A DNA stretch of 64,000 nucleotides from Colwellia sp. C1TZA3 (GCF_007954265.1 NZ_VOLS01000015.1:1-64000), one strand, 5' to 3'; shown: positions 1 to 10,230, numbered from the stretch's first letter. A program made the numbers and translations. The notes: generated from the sequence alone by a model not told the origin.

Positions 1-1200
1 ACCAGTTTTACCAATAACACCTCAATTACTAATGCCAGCCCGGGTAACATTACCATCCATTTTGAAGCCTCAGATGGCAGCGATTTAGCCAATGAAGTGA
101 TCAGTTTTACTTCCACTTTAGGTCTGTTTGATCCTAAAACCGGCACGGTACTGACTAATAGCACCGGTGATGCCACCATTACGCTATCGGCTGGGACCGT
201 GCGCGGTGCTGGTGTGGTAACCGCCAGCTCTAGTGCAGGTGATGCAGTCACACAAGGCTTCTTTACACAAGGTGATAGCTCAGAAGAAGACGGCAATGCA
301 TTAACTATTACCAGTTTTACCAATAACACCTCAATTACTAATGCCAGCCCGGGTAACATTACCATTCATTTTGAAGCCTCAGATGGCAGCGATTTAGCCA
401 ATGAAGTGATCAGTTTTACTTCCACTTTAGGTCTGTTTGATCCTAAAGCCGGCACGGTACTGACTAATAGCACCGGTGATGCCACCATTACGCTATTAGC
501 TGGGACCGTGCGCGGTGCCGGTGTGGTAACCGCCAGCTCTAGTGCAGGTGATGCAGTGACACAAGGCTTCTTTACACAAGGTGATGGCTCAGAAGAAGAC
601 GGCAATGCATTAACTATTACCAGTTTTACCAATAACACCTCAATTACTAATGCCAGCCCGGGTAACATTACCATTCATTTTGAAGCCTCAGATGGTAGCG
701 ATTTAGCCAATGAAGTGATCAGTTTTACTTCCACTTTAGGTCTGTTCGATCCTAAAACCGGCACGGTACTGACTAATAGCACCGGTGATGCCACCATTAC
801 GCTATCGGCTGGGACCGTGCGCGGTGCTGGTGTGGTAACCGCCAGCTCTAGTGCAGGTGATGCAGTGACACAAGGCTTCTTTACACAAGGTGATAGCTCA
901 GCTGAAGACGGCAATGCATTAACCATTACCAGTTTTACCAATAACACCTCAATTACTAATGCCAGCCCGGGTAACATTACCATCCATTTTGAAGCCTCAG
1001 ATGGCAGCGATTTAGCCAATGAAGTGATCAGTTTTACTTCCACTTTAGGTCTGTTTGATCCTAAAACCGGCACGGTACTGACTAATAGCACTGGTGATGC
1101 CACCATTACGCTATCGGCTGGGACCGTGCGCGGTGCTGGTGTGGTAACCGCGAGCTCTAGTGCAGGTGATGTGGTTACGCAAGGCTTCTTTACTGAAGGC
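1..1200 (+). repeat. Four in-frame 309-bp tandem repeats inside the Ig-like gene
   Basis: Units start at 1, 310, 619 and 928, marked by recurrence of ACCAGTTTTACCAATAACAC. Spacing is exactly 309 bp (103 codons). Copies differ by only a few bases (for example AAAACC versus AAAGCC after GATCCT). The fourth unit diverges after about 1190. The array continues past the left window edge, so total copy number is unknown. Near-identity at silent positions implies recent amplification or gene conversion. Confidence 0.95.
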
Positions 1201-3891
1201 AATAGTGTTGGCTCAGGTTTTAATATAAGCCTAATCTTAACAGATACTAACGGTAATGAAGTCGAACAAATAAGTAGTATATCTTCGGGTAAATTAGTTG
1301 CTACAGTTACTGGGGTGAGTAAAGCTGTTATCGTTACTTTCACAACTGACCTAGGTACTATTCCCGTTCAAACAGCAATAGCAACAACAGGTAATGGATA
1401 TATTGCAACTGTTGATCTTTTAGCTGGCAATTCTTTAGGTGCCGGTACGGTTATAGCGCAATTAGTTACTGGTGAGTCAGAGCAGTTAGTTTTTTCAATT
1501 GGTGCATCATCTCTTAGTATGGGTAATGCCATCGATAGCACTACTGGTTTACCTGATGGACTAATTGATGTGCCAGTCGGTGATATTTCTGCGGGTGCTA
1601 CAGCTGGTTTGTCTGTAAGCATTTGGGATGTATCAAATGCTTCAGTAAGTACACCTGCTGTATTGTTTACCACTGAAACAGTTGAAGTTAGCTTTACTTC
1701 TGGTTGCAGTAGACTAACACCAGCAACTGCAAAAGTTGATTCACCTATTGTAACTATTGTAGGTCTTGCTCAAAGCACTTATTTAGCACAAGGCTGTGAA
1801 GGTAACGATATTGTTACCGCAACAGCTAATATTGGTGGCAGCGTTTTGTCAGCCACAGGTACTGTGTCAATTGCTTCACCCGATTCAGGCAGTATTGAAT
1901 TTATTTCTGCAACACCGACAAATATCAGTTTGAAAGGTGTTGGCGGCATTGAAAGCTCAACAGTAGTCTTTAGGGTGAAAGATACTAACGGTGATCTTGT
2001 TGCTAATAAAGACGTTAACTTTTTATTGAATACTGGCGTGGGTGGTATTGGCTTGAGCCCAAAAGTTGCAACAACTGATAGTAATGGTTTGGTTCAAACT
2101 ATTGTTAATTCAGGCACAGTACACACTAGTGTTCGTGTCAGAGCTGAGTTAGATGAGGACTCGTCAATTTTTACACAATCTAACCTGTTAGTTATTTCAA
2201 CTGGTATTCCAGATCAAGACAGTTTTAGCTTATTTGCAAATATACTTAATCCAGAAGCTTGGAATATTGATGGTACAAAAGTCACTATTACAGCAAGGCT
2301 AGCAGATGCTTTTAATAACCCTGTGCCTGACGGAACAGCGGTTGCTTTTACCACTGAAGGTGGCGTAATTGAAGATTCTTGTGTTACCACTAATGGGGTA
2401 TGTGCCGTTATTTGGACTAGTCAAAATGTCAGACCAGAAGGACAGGAGTTAGGTGAAGTAAATGACGGGCCAACATTAATTAAAGGTACTGTTGATATCA
2501 GTAAAGGTTTTGATTTTACTGATAAAGAAATTATTTTTTCAGTAAATACGACGAATGGCTCTGATGACGTATCGTTAAGTAGTAACTTTACATCTAAAGC
2601 TGAACTACTCTCTGCAACTAATATTTTACTGAATAATTCGGGTATTAAAGCGGTGTCTGGTTTTGAGGGTTTATTTGAACTTATCTCAACAGAGGGTTTA
2701 GATATCAAGATTACAGATATTTCTCCTGGCTCGGTTACCACTTTTGATGTTTTAGGCATAACTAACGGCATCACTTATTATAACAATGCTACTCGAGTAT
2801 TAGGGCTTAACAATATTTCAGCAGGTAGAGATTTTACGGTTAATGATATTATTTTTGATGTGAAAACAGTTGACGGCACAGATTCAGTAACTCTTGATGC
2901 TAATTTTACTAATGCTGATGACATAGTTAACGAAATTAACATGGCGCTAACTGAATCTTCTGTAGTTGCTGCTAAGTTGGTTTATGCTGGAGACAGTTAT
3001 CTGCTGCTTAAATCACCGACTAGACTCAATATTAAAATAACAAATGGGGTAGGTACTAGTACTCTGTTTGCTGAGTTAGGTATTGCTGACGGAACAACTT
3101 TCTCATCAAGAGTTAATAGTTCTTCTCCACAAGCTACCAACTTTATGGCTCAAAAATATGGTGGTAGAGTGACTATTTTAGCCACCGCTATTGGTGAAGA
3201 GTCATTCCCAGATTTTAATGGTAATGGTCTTTATGACCAGATTGAAAAAGATGCCTTTCTAGGAGTCGAGGGTAATACAGGGTTAGATGTTAATGGACAG
3301 GCTTACGATGTATCTGAATCTTTTATTGATTACAATGAAGATGGTATTTACAACCCACAATCAAGCGCAGGTGATGGTGAAACGGGTGGAGAACAAGAGA
3401 AATTTGATGACTTTAATTCAAAAGTTAATACCCCAAATAACGTATTTGATTTAAAAGATAGCAAATACAATGGCTCATTGTGTGGTGATGCTGATAACTG
3501 TGGTACTGATAAGTCTATTAAGGTAAGAGGTTCACTTGTCTTAATTATGTCCGACAGCACTCCAAGCTTTACTACGACTAGTCCTAAAAATGGAGCAAGT
3601 ATTAACATAAGTCAAGATGATACCGCAGCAGCTGCAGTTACTATTGCGGACTTTCATAATCAACCTATGCCTGCAGGTACAACAGTTACATTTGATGCTG
3701 CAGTAGGTTCAATTAAAGGCATAAGTTCATATGTTTGGCCTAATACAAACTTTAATGGTGGTATCAGTTTTCCTGTTACTGTAGAGGGGGTTAAAGATCA
3801 AACCATAAGTGGACCACTTGTAGTTACCGTAAGAACACCTTTAGGTGTAGCGACCTCTTACACGGTTGCAATTATTAATATAACACCATAA
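1..3891 (+). CDS. Large Ig-like repeat protein, 5' end cut by the window
   Basis: The frame is open from base 1 to the stop at 3889-3891, so about 1296 residues are visible and the N-terminus lies outside. The first 400 residues are four near-identical 103-residue units, each with a segment such as GTVRGAGVVTASSSAGD; this suits bacterial Ig-like (Big_1/invasin-type) beta-sandwich domains. More diverged Ig-like domains follow. Around 2530-2790 and 2850-3090 are two related segments resembling the flagellin/hook IN motif (NGSDDVSLSSNF and DGTDSVTLDANF). Acidic loops DFNGNGLYD (about 3211) and DYNEDGIYN (about 3330) look like calcium-binding loops. No membrane anchor or sortase signal is seen at the C-terminus. 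A surface or secreted adhesin-like role is inferred; no enzymatic domain was recognised. A terminator follows. Confidence 0.85.
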   Translation, partial: TSFTNNTSITNASPGNITIHFEASDGSDLANEVISFTSTLGLFDPKTGTVLTNSTGDATITLSAGTVRGAGVVTASSSAGDAVTQGFFTQGDSSEEDGNALTITSFTNNTSITNASPGNITIHFEASDGSDLANEVISFTSTLGLFDPKAGTVLTNSTGDATITLLAGTVRGAGVVTASSSAGDAVTQGFFTQGDGSEEDGNALTITSFTNNTSITNASPGNITIHFEASDGSDLANEVISFTSTLGLFDPKTGTVLTNSTGDATITLSAGTVRGAGVVTASSSAGDAVTQGFFTQGDSSAEDGNALTITSFTNNTSITNASPGNITIHFEASDGSDLANEVISFTSTLGLFDPKTGTVLTNSTGDATITLSAGTVRGAGVVTASSSAGDVVTQGFFTEGNSVGSGFNISLILTDTNGNEVEQISSISSGKLVATVTGVSKAVIVTFTTDLGTIPVQTAIATTGNGYIATVDLLAGNSLGAGTVIAQLVTGESEQLVFSIGASSLSMGNAIDSTTGLPDGLIDVPVGDISAGATAGLSVSIWDVSNASVSTPAVLFTTETVEVSFTSGCSRLTPATAKVDSPIVTIVGLAQSTYLAQGCEGNDIVTATANIGGSVLSATGTVSIASPDSGSIEFISATPTNISLKGVGGIESSTVVFRVKDTNGDLVANKDVNFLLNTGVGGIGLSPKVATTDSNGLVQTIVNSGTVHTSVRVRAELDEDSSIFTQSNLLVISTGIPDQDSFSLFANILNPEAWNIDGTKVTITARLADAFNNPVPDGTAVAFTTEGGVIEDSCVTTNGVCAVIWTSQNVRPEGQELGEVNDGPTLIKGTVDISKGFDFTDKEIIFSVNTTNGSDDVSLSSNFTSKAELLSATNILLNNSGIKAVSGFEGLFELISTEGLDIKITDISPGSVTTFDVLGITNGITYYNNATRVLGLNNISAGRDFTVNDIIFDVKTVDGTDSVTLDANFTNADDIVNEINMALTESSVVAAKLVYAGDSYLLLKSPTRLNIKITNGVGTSTLFAELGIADGTTFSSRVNSSSPQATNFMAQKYGGRVTILATAIGEESFPDFNGNGLYDQIEKDAFLGVEGNTGLDVNGQAYDVSESFIDYNEDGIYNPQSSAGDGETGGEQEKFDDFNSKVNTPNNVFDLKDSKYNGSLCGDADNCGTDKSIKVRGSLVLIMSDSTPSFTTTSPKNGASINISQDDTAAAAVTIADFHNQPMPAGTTVTFDAAVGSIKGISSYVWPNTNFNGGISFPVTVEGVKDQTISGPLVVTVRTPLGVATSYTVAIINITP

Positions 3892-3913
3892 ATATAATTA
3901 ACTCTGCTCAATA

Positions 3914-3938
3914 AAAAGGCTCCAGAAGGAGCCTTTTT
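3914..3938 (+). terminator. Rho-independent terminator, probably bidirectional
   Basis: An 11-bp perfect stem, AAAAAGGCTCC and GGAGCCTTTTT, with an AGAA loop, sits 22 bp after the Ig-like gene stop. The A-tract on the left arm lets it also serve the convergent ureohydrolase gene. Confidence 0.9.
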
Positions 3939-3988
3939 CATATCTTTTATTAATCGATACTATTATTAATAGTTATGTGAAATATAAA

Positions 3989-5095
3989 CTACTTATTCAT
4001 CTCTTCAATCAAAAAAGCTGAAATTTCAGCACCTGCGGCCAGGGTTTTATCACGACTTACTGCACCTAAACCTGTGCTATCAGTAAAGGGAGCAATTTCC
4101 ATCATGTCGGCGCCGGTAATCGGATACTGAGCGGCGATCGCGCGCAATATTTGCATTGACTCGTTGGGTGATAAGCCATCAGGCTCAGGGGTGCCTGTTG
4201 CTGCTGCATAGCTTTCATCTAGTGCGTCAATATCAAAGCTGACATAAATTTCATCAACGTTATCCGCTTTTAATTGCTTGATTATTTTTTCAATAATCGC
4301 TGCAACGCCTTGCTCTTTAAGTTCATGTGCCCAATGCTGTTTAACGCCAAAAGTACCTTCCCAATGTGATTTAGGTTTGCCACTTGAGCGAATGCCGATT
4401 TGAATTAGATCGCGACGGGCAGTTAAATCGTCTAAAATGTGTGTACACCACGAGCCAAAGCATAAGTCGATACCTAAACGTTCAACCAACAAATCGGTAT
4501 GAGCGTCAAAGTGAATAATAGCCGCACGAATACCTTGTTTTTTCTTCGCTTGTAAATAGGCTTTTGCTAATGGGTAACTAACCGAATGATCACCGCCAAT
4601 ACCAAATATGCCTTTGTCAGGAAATTCGGCATAAAAGTCGTGTAATACATCTTCTGTGATTGACAACGGACTTACAGGGAACTCGCTACTCTCATCTTGA
4701 TAAAGTGCTTTGCGACAATTGGCAATGGTTGCCTCATTAAGATATTTGTCATGTAACAAATGCGGAATAACGCGCACGTCACCTAAATCAAAGGCATTTA
4801 ATTCAGGGTATTGTTCTAACAACGTTGAGCGAACAAATAAGGGCCCCCAGTTAGCACCACGTAAAATCCCGCCACCACAGTCCGACGCAATGCCTAGAAT
4901 CACTGCATTAGTCGATTGTGGCAGTGTTTCAACACTTTGCTGCCATAGTGACTCAATATTGTCTGATTGGCCAAATAAGGCTTTGTGCAATCGCTCTTTA
5001 CGCTCTTTGGCTGTGTTGACGGTAAACACGCCGTTTCCTGGTGGACATAAGCATTGGTTGATTTTATTTTTAAATGTTGACCATGAAGTTGTCAT
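3989..5095 (-). CDS. Ureohydrolase (arginase/agmatinase/formimidoylglutamase family)
   Basis: This 368-residue protein belongs to the manganese-dependent ureohydrolases, which hydrolyse guanidino or formimino groups (agmatine, arginine, formiminoglutamate). The metal-binding motifs are present in order: GGDHSVSY, DAHTDLL and SFDIDALDESYAAATGTPEP. The family usually has about 300-320 residues; here an extra N-terminal segment of about 70 residues precedes the core. The gene stands alone, with no hut or spe genes adjacent, so the substrate cannot be assigned from context. It converges on the Ig-like gene and diverges from topA. Family assignment is firm and substrate is open. Confidence 0.88.
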   Translation of the reverse strand: MTTSWSTFKNKINQCLCPPGNGVFTVNTAKERKERLHKALFGQSDNIESLWQQSVETLPQSTNAVILGIASDCGGGILRGANWGPLFVRSTLLEQYPELNAFDLGDVRVIPHLLHDKYLNEATIANCRKALYQDESSEFPVSPLSITEDVLHDFYAEFPDKGIFGIGGDHSVSYPLAKAYLQAKKKQGIRAAIIHFDAHTDLLVERLGIDLCFGSWCTHILDDLTARRDLIQIGIRSSGKPKSHWEGTFGVKQHWAHELKEQGVAAIIEKIIKQLKADNVDEIYVSFDIDALDESYAAATGTPEPDGLSPNESMQILRAIAAQYPITGADMMEIAPFTDSTGLGAVSRDKTLAAGAEISAFLIEEMNK

Positions 5096-5493
5096 GTATA
5101 TTCTCTTCCTATTAAAAGGTATTGAAATTCACTTAAATGAACGCAAACTACCTGGAGTGATGGTAAAAAATTGTTATTACTGGCCATAAAGTACAGTTAT
5201 TTCTCTTTCAGCCCTTAATTTTTGCTAAAAAGTCGATTATGATGGCGCCGAAAAGTTCGCGTCATTATAGCTAAAAGTTGTAAAAAGGCACATATATAAT
5301 ATTTTTTGCTTGTCAGCTTGCTAATTTACAGATATATCTAATAGTAATTTCAGTCTCAAATTTAATTTTACGTCTCAGTTTTATTCATCAAAGCAATTTT
5401 GACTTAATATTTTGCTCGCGCAATATTGAGTCACTCAATGCAAATAACTGTGGCGCAACTGACATGGTCAGCTTAGTAGGAATATAAAATAAT
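5096..5493. other. Intergenic region between divergent ureohydrolase gene and topA
   Basis: This 398-bp AT-rich stretch must hold the promoters of both divergent genes. Apart from a likely ribosome binding site (TAGTAGGA, about 5474-5481) before topA, I see no convincing operator, small gene or repeat. Confidence 0.5.
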
Positions 5494-8187
5494 ATGGCAA
5501 AATCTCTGGTCATTGTGGAATCGCCAGCCAAAGCGAAAACAATTAACAAGTACCTTGGTAAAGATTTTATTGTTAAATCTAGTGTCGGTCACGTTCGTGA
5601 CCTACCGCATAGTAGCACCGGTAAAAAAGTAGCGGCAAAATCGCCTGCTGAAGTGAGAAAAATGGCGCCTGCGGCAAAAGCCAAATATAAGCAGAAACGC
5701 GATAAACTTGCACTCGTTAATCGCATGGGCATTGACCCTGATAATGATTGGGCCGCGAATTATCAAATATTGGAAGGCAAAGAAAAAGTTGTCGCTGAAT
5801 TAATCAAACTTGCCAGCACCGCTGACACTATCTATCTCGCAACCGATTTGGATAGAGAGGGTGAGGCAATTGCATGGCACTTAAAAGAGATTATTGGTGG
5901 CGATGACGCTAAATTTAAACGGGTAGTTTTCAACGAAATTACTGAAAATGCCATTCAACAAGCGTTTTCTGCGCCTGGCGAATTAAGTATGCCTGGCGTT
6001 AATGCCCAACAAGCGCGACGATTTTTAGATCGTATTGTTGGCTTTATGGTTAGCCCATTACTGTGGAAAAAAGTGGCCCGAGGCTTATCAGCTGGCCGTG
6101 TGCAATCGGTTGCCGTTAAACTTGTGGTGGAAAAAGAGCATGAAATTAAAGCCTTTGATCCGAAAGAATATTGGGAAGTTAGTGCTGATACGCAAACTTC
6201 TGTAGGTAGCGATTTTGCATTAGATGTTACTCATGACCAGGGTAAAGCTTTTAAGCCAACCAATGAAACCGATACTAATAAAGCGTTAGCGGTTTTAAAA
6301 TCATCGGCTTACACGGTCAGTAAACGTGAAGATAAACCGTCAAAAAGTACACCATCAGCACCGTTTATTACCTCGACATTACAGCAGGCGGCTAGTACTA
6401 AATTAGGTTTTGGTGTTAAACGTACCATGGGGCTTGCGCAACGCTTGTACGAAGCTGGCCATATTACCTATATGCGTACCGACTCGACCAATTTAAGTAA
6501 AGATGCGGTTGAAACTTGTCGTGGTTATATTGCTGATAATTTTGGTGAAAATTATTTACCAGAAAAAGCGAAAATCTACACCAGTAAAGGTAATGCTCAA
6601 GAAGCGCATGAGGCTATTCGCCCATCAAACGTTAAACTTGAAGCGGCCTTCATCACTGATGTTGATGCAGATGCGAAAAAATTATACGAATTAATTTGGC
6701 GCCAATTTGTAGCTTGTCAAATGACAGCAGCACGTTACACGGTAAGTACGATTACTGTTGACGCTTCTGGCTTTGATTTAAAAGCGAAAGGGCGTGTAAT
6801 GCAATTTGACGGTTGGACACGTGTTCATCCGCAACTATCAAAGGGTGATGATACCCATTTACCTGATTTAGCCGTAGGTGAAGTATTAACGCTGCAACAG
6901 TTAAATCCAGCGCAAAACTTTACTAAGCCGCCAGCACGTTTTGGTGAGGCATCGTTAGTTAAAGAATTAGAAAAACGCTCAATTGGTCGTCCTTCTACTT
7001 ATGCGTCAATTATTTCTACCATTCAAGATCGCGGTTATGTGCGTTTAGACAAAAAACGCTTTTATGCAGAAAAAATGGGCGAAATCGTTACCGAGAGCTT
7101 ATCGGGTAGCTTTAAAAAGTTAATGAATTATGACTTTACTGCTAATATGGAGCAGGAGTTGGATGAAGTTGCTGAAGGAAAAAGTAACTGGAAAGATGTC
7201 TTAAACGGTTTCTATAAAAGCTTTACTGAGCAGCTAGAACTTGCCGACAAACCTTCTGAAGAAGGTGGTATGCGTAATAATGAGCCGATTATCACCGAAA
7301 TTGACTGTCCAACTTGTGGTCGTAAAATGGGCATTAGAACTGGCTCTACGGGTGTTTTTTTAGGCTGTTCTGGTTATGCATTACCGCCCAAAGAGCGTTG
7401 TACTACCACCATGAACTTAACGCCTGGTGAAGAAGCGGTTAGTATTTTAGCTGAAGATCAAGAAACCGATGCGTTACGTGCTATGCACCGTTGTAAAAAA
7501 TGTGGCACGGCAATGGACAGTTACCTGATTGACGAAACACGCAAATTGCATGTTTGTGGTAATAATCCGGTCTGCGACGGTTTAGAATTAGAAAAAGGTG
7601 AGTTTAAACTTAAAGGTTATGATGGACCTATTTTAGAATGTGATCGTTGTAATGCTGAAATGGAATTAAAGTCAGGCCGTTTTGGTAAGTATTTTGATTG
7701 TACTAACAGCGAGTGTAAAAACACCCGTAAATTATTAGCCAGTGGTGAAGCCGCGCCACCTAAAGAAGATCCCGTACAATTACCTGAATTAGCGTGTGAA
7801 AAGTCCGAAGCACATTTTGTGTTACGCGATGGTGCTGCAGGCATCTTTTTAGCCGCTAATACCTTTCCTAAATCACGAGAAACACGTGCGCCTAAAGTGG
7901 CTGAATTAGCACGTTTTCGCGATAGGATTTCAGCAAAGTTCTATTACCTTGCTGATGCGCCAGTGCAAGATCCAGAAGGTAACTTAGCTGTTGTACGTTA
8001 TAGCCGAAAAACCAAGTCACAGTATGTTATGACTGAAGTTGAAAGCAAAGCAACGGGTTGGAATGCTAAATATGTTGATGACAAGTGGGTTGAAGAGCTT
8101 GCTAAGAAAAAAGTAGTCAAAGCAAAAGCAAAGCCAAAAGCTAAGCCAAAGCCAAAAACTAAGCCTAAGGCGAAAAAAACAGCCTAA
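5494..8187 (+). CDS. topA: DNA topoisomerase I (type IA)
   Basis: This 897-residue enzyme relaxes negatively supercoiled DNA through a 5'-phosphotyrosine. The TOPRIM domain is N-terminal ([17 protein letters not shown]; acidic triad in [13 protein letters not shown]). The catalytic tyrosine is Tyr326, in [10 protein letters not shown]. Three C-terminal zinc ribbons follow ([27 protein letters not shown]), then a C-terminal DNA-binding region. The protein ends in a lysine/alanine/proline tail ([20 protein letters not shown]) longer than in E. coli TopA (865 residues) and likely to add non-specific DNA or RNA-polymerase contact. The ATG start is preceded by TAGTAGGA. The gene is monocistronic. 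Confidence 0.98.
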   Translation: MAKSLVIVESPAKAKTINKYLGKDFIVKSSVGHVRDLPHSSTGKKVAAKSPAEVRKMAPAAKAKYKQKRDKLALVNRMGIDPDNDWAANYQILEGKEKVVAELIKLASTADTIYLATDLDREGEAIAWHLKEIIGGDDAKFKRVVFNEITENAIQQAFSAPGELSMPGVNAQQARRFLDRIVGFMVSPLLWKKVARGLSAGRVQSVAVKLVVEKEHEIKAFDPKEYWEVSADTQTSVGSDFALDVTHDQGKAFKPTNETDTNKALAVLKSSAYTVSKREDKPSKSTPSAPFITSTLQQAASTKLGFGVKRTMGLAQRLYEAGHITYMRTDSTNLSKDAVETCRGYIADNFGENYLPEKAKIYTSKGNAQEAHEAIRPSNVKLEAAFITDVDADAKKLYELIWRQFVACQMTAARYTVSTITVDASGFDLKAKGRVMQFDGWTRVHPQLSKGDDTHLPDLAVGEVLTLQQLNPAQNFTKPPARFGEASLVKELEKRSIGRPSTYASIISTIQDRGYVRLDKKRFYAEKMGEIVTESLSGSFKKLMNYDFTANMEQELDEVAEGKSNWKDVLNGFYKSFTEQLELADKPSEEGGMRNNEPIITEIDCPTCGRKMGIRTGSTGVFLGCSGYALPPKERCTTTMNLTPGEEAVSILAEDQETDALRAMHRCKKCGTAMDSYLIDETRKLHVCGNNPVCDGLELEKGEFKLKGYDGPILECDRCNAEMELKSGRFGKYFDCTNSECKNTRKLLASGEAAPPKEDPVQLPELACEKSEAHFVLRDGAAGIFLAANTFPKSRETRAPKVAELARFRDRISAKFYYLADAPVQDPEGNLAVVRYSRKTKSQYVMTEVESKATGWNAKYVDDKWVEELAKKKVVKAKAKPKAKPKPKTKPKAKKTA

Positions 8188-8210
8188 ATAGCTCCCGTGG
8201 TACTTAAAAA

Positions 8211-8244
8211 TGCTGAAACTGCATCTTGAAGTAAAGCGGGACAT
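8211..8244. repeat. Degenerate copy of a short dispersed motif (family 3)
   Basis: The sequence CTGAAACTGCATCTTGAAGT, continuing AAAGCGGGAC, resembles better copies at about 23250-23281 and 35787-35826, which read roughly AAACCTGCACYTTGAAGTGG then GCGGGTATA. Function is unknown. Confidence 0.4.
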
Positions 8245-8257
8245 TAATGTTATAACC

Positions 8258-8463
8258 GTTTCATTGATTATTTAGTCTACTTTATACGCTGTGAAAGCAG
8301 CCCAATATAAGGCATTTATTTTAATAACTCGTTGTTTAGGACAATAGGCGCCTGCATTGTCTAATAAGTTGTATTCATGCAGCGAGAATGACTAAATAAA
8401 TAACGCAGTAGTGGGTTGTTTTAACCAGATGAAATGATCAGATAATGAGTAAGATTGGTATTA
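8258..8463. repeat. MITE-like repeat, family 1, copy A
   Basis: About 205 bp matching copies near 28962-29105 and, inverted, 48890-49101. Shared blocks include CTACTTTATA, CAATATAAGGCATTTATTTT, AATAACTCGTTG, GGACAATAGGCGCCTGCATT and ATGATCAGATAAT, ending in the ATTGGTAT terminal motif. There is no coding capacity. It lies between topA and its downstream terminator. Confidence 0.8.
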
Positions 8464-8464
8464 T

Positions 8465-8493
8465 AAAAAAAGCGCTCTAAGAGCGCTTTTTTT
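8465..8493 (+). terminator. Rho-independent terminator downstream of topA
   Basis: A strong hairpin, AGCGCTC TAA GAGCGCT, is flanked by an A-tract and a T7 tract. It lies after the family 1 repeat, so a topA transcript would include the repeat. Confidence 0.85.
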
Positions 8494-8689
8494 ATGTTCA
8501 TGACGAAGAATCAGTTTTTTATTTCAGACAACAACTAAGTATCTACATCGCTCTCGGCAATTGCTCCTGCATTAGTACTTCGATGTCCGTTGAGGTGAAG
8601 GAGAGACGATGTCAAAAACAATATCGATTTTCAACAGCTTTTCATAATCATCAGTGATAAAATCGCTTTTATTTTATCAAAGATTTATT

Positions 8690-9622
8690 ATGGCGATTAA
8701 TTGGTTCCCGGGGCATATGCATAAAGCCCAAAGAGAGATTAAAGAAATTTTACCGCAAATTGATGTGGTGATTGAAGTTTGTGATGCGCGTTTACCTTTT
8801 AGTAGCGAAAACCCGATGATCACTGAAATTCGTGGTGATAAACCATTAATTAAAATTTTAAATAAATCAGACTTAGCTGACCCTAAAGTTACCGAGTTAT
8901 GGCTCAACCATCTAGAGTCTCAACATAACGTAAAAGCGATTGCATTAACTACAGAGTCACCATCAGTTGCCAAGACTATTCCTAACTTAATTCGAAAATT
9001 AGCCGCTAATAAAGATGAAGCCGGTAAGCAAATTAATGCGGTTATTATGGGCATTCCCAATGTGGGCAAATCTACCTTGATTAACACCCTAGTCGGTAAA
9101 GCTAAGGCTAAAGTCGGTAATGAGCCTGCAGTAACCAAAGGTCAGCAAAGAATACGTTTAGATGAAGGCATATATTTATATGATACCCCAGGTATGCTTT
9201 GGCCGAAAATAGTCAATGAAAATAGTGGTTATCGTTTAGCCATTACCAGCGCAGTAAAAGATACCGCCTTTGACCATGAAGAAATTGCCTGTTTTGCCGC
9301 AGAATATTTATTAGCCGCTTACCCTGAGCGCTTAAAAGAACGTTATAAAATTGAAGAGCTGCCCGCACAAGAAGTTGAGTTAATTGAAGCAATTGGCAAG
9401 CGCCGTGGTTGTGTTAAAAGCGGTGGGCATATTGATTTTCACAAAGCCTCTGAAATATTAATTAATGAAATTCGCGATAAAACCTTAGGCGGTATATCCT
9501 TTGAAACACCCGAAATGGTGATGGCAGAGGTGGTGCATTTTGATAAAGTTGAAGCAGACAAAGTTGCTGCCAGAGAAGCAAAAAAAGTCGCCCGAGGCAG
9601 AGGTCGTCGTAATAAACGTTAG
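8690..9622 (+). CDS. rbgA: Ribosome biogenesis GTPase RbgA/YlqF
   Basis: A 310-residue circularly permuted GTPase of the YlqF/RbgA family, which acts in late assembly of the large ribosomal subunit. The G motifs occur in permuted order: G4 (NKSDLAD), then G1/Walker A (GIPNVGKST), then G3 (DTPGM). The start MAINWFPGHMHKAQ is the conserved family N-terminus, so the ATG at 8690 is preferred over an upstream GTG at 8654. The ribosome binding site is weak. The C-terminus is basic (AREAKKVARGRGRRNKR), fitting rRNA binding. It is followed by the HIT gene on the same strand. Confidence 0.93.
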   Translation: MAINWFPGHMHKAQREIKEILPQIDVVIEVCDARLPFSSENPMITEIRGDKPLIKILNKSDLADPKVTELWLNHLESQHNVKAIALTTESPSVAKTIPNLIRKLAANKDEAGKQINAVIMGIPNVGKSTLINTLVGKAKAKVGNEPAVTKGQQRIRLDEGIYLYDTPGMLWPKIVNENSGYRLAITSAVKDTAFDHEEIACFAAEYLLAAYPERLKERYKIEELPAQEVELIEAIGKRRGCVKSGGHIDFHKASEILINEIRDKTLGGISFETPEMVMAEVVHFDKVEADKVAAREAKKVARGRGRRNKR

Positions 9623-9648
9623 TATTAATTAAAGGTATAATTAATACT
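9621..9648 (+). terminator. AT-rich hairpin after rbgA, possible weak terminator
   Basis: A perfect 11-bp inverted repeat, AGTATTAATTA and TAATTAATACT, with a 6-nt loop overlaps the stop codon region of rbgA. It lacks GC pairs and a clean T-run, so it may attenuate rather than terminate. Confidence 0.35.
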
Positions 9649-9715
9649 TTAGTTATTCCTTTAATTATATGTTTAATCAGTAAGTCTAATTATAAGATTA
9701 AGATAAGGTAGCAAC

Positions 9716-10147
9716 ATGAGTGAGCAATTTACATTACATCCACAATTAGCCAATGACTGTTTTGTTATGGCTGATTTTCCACTTTCTCGTTTATTACTGT
9801 GTAATGACAGTGCCTACCCTTGGTTTATTTTAGTGCCAAAAGTCGATGATATTCAGGATATATATCAACTTGACTGGCAACAACAGCAACAATTATTAAA
9901 TGAATCAAGCATGTTAAGTGAAGTGCTTATGCAAGAATTTAAAGGTGATAAAATGAATGTGGCAGCTTTAGGCAATGTCGTAGCACAATTGCATTTACAC
10001 CACATAGTGCGTTATGAAAACGATGCCTGTTGGCCAAAGCCGATTTGGGGTCAGCAAGCGCTAACACCCTATACAGATAACGAGCTAGAAGTTATCAAAA
10101 CTCGCATAATACCTAAGCTATCAGCAATATTGTCATCTGATAACTAA
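9716..10147 (+). CDS. HIT domain protein
   Basis: A 143-residue histidine-triad family protein, whose relatives are nucleotide hydrolases or transferases. The triad region reads QLHLHHIVRYENDACWP, so the usual first histidine of H-x-H-x-H is glutamine. As I recall, gammaproteobacterial relatives share this form (QLHxHHI...WPxPxWG). The gene lies 93 bp after rbgA on the same strand and converges on the methionine gamma-lyase gene. The substrate is unknown. Confidence 0.88.
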   Translation: MSEQFTLHPQLANDCFVMADFPLSRLLLCNDSAYPWFILVPKVDDIQDIYQLDWQQQQQLLNESSMLSEVLMQEFKGDKMNVAALGNVVAQLHLHHIVRYENDACWPKPIWGQQALTPYTDNELEVIKTRIIPKLSAILSSDN

Positions 10148-10160
10148 TTAGCATTATTTA

Positions 10161-10210
10161 TACCTGTACCAATTCGAGGTGAAAATCTTCACCTCGAATT
10201 GGTACAGGTA
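10161..10210. repeat. Perfect 23-bp inverted repeat between convergent genes
   Basis: The left arm TACCTGTACCAATTCGAGGT followed by GAA is repeated exactly in reverse after a 4-nt loop (AATC), giving 23 uninterrupted base pairs. No T-tract follows. It sits between the HIT and methionine gamma-lyase stops and may act as a bidirectional terminator or be a palindromic repeat element. Confidence 0.85.
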
Positions 10211-10230
10211 CAGGTATAGAGGGCAGATGA

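Noticed and set aside
675-1343. Long reverse-strand open frame across the Ig repeats
   Set aside because: It is a shadow of the repeated forward gene; periodicity and composition come from the 309-bp units.
8609-8647. 12-codon ORF with GGAGAG site just upstream of rbgA
   Set aside because: The frame (MSKTISIFNSFS) is too short and lacks regulatory codons or an attenuator-like hairpin; only a possible leader peptide.
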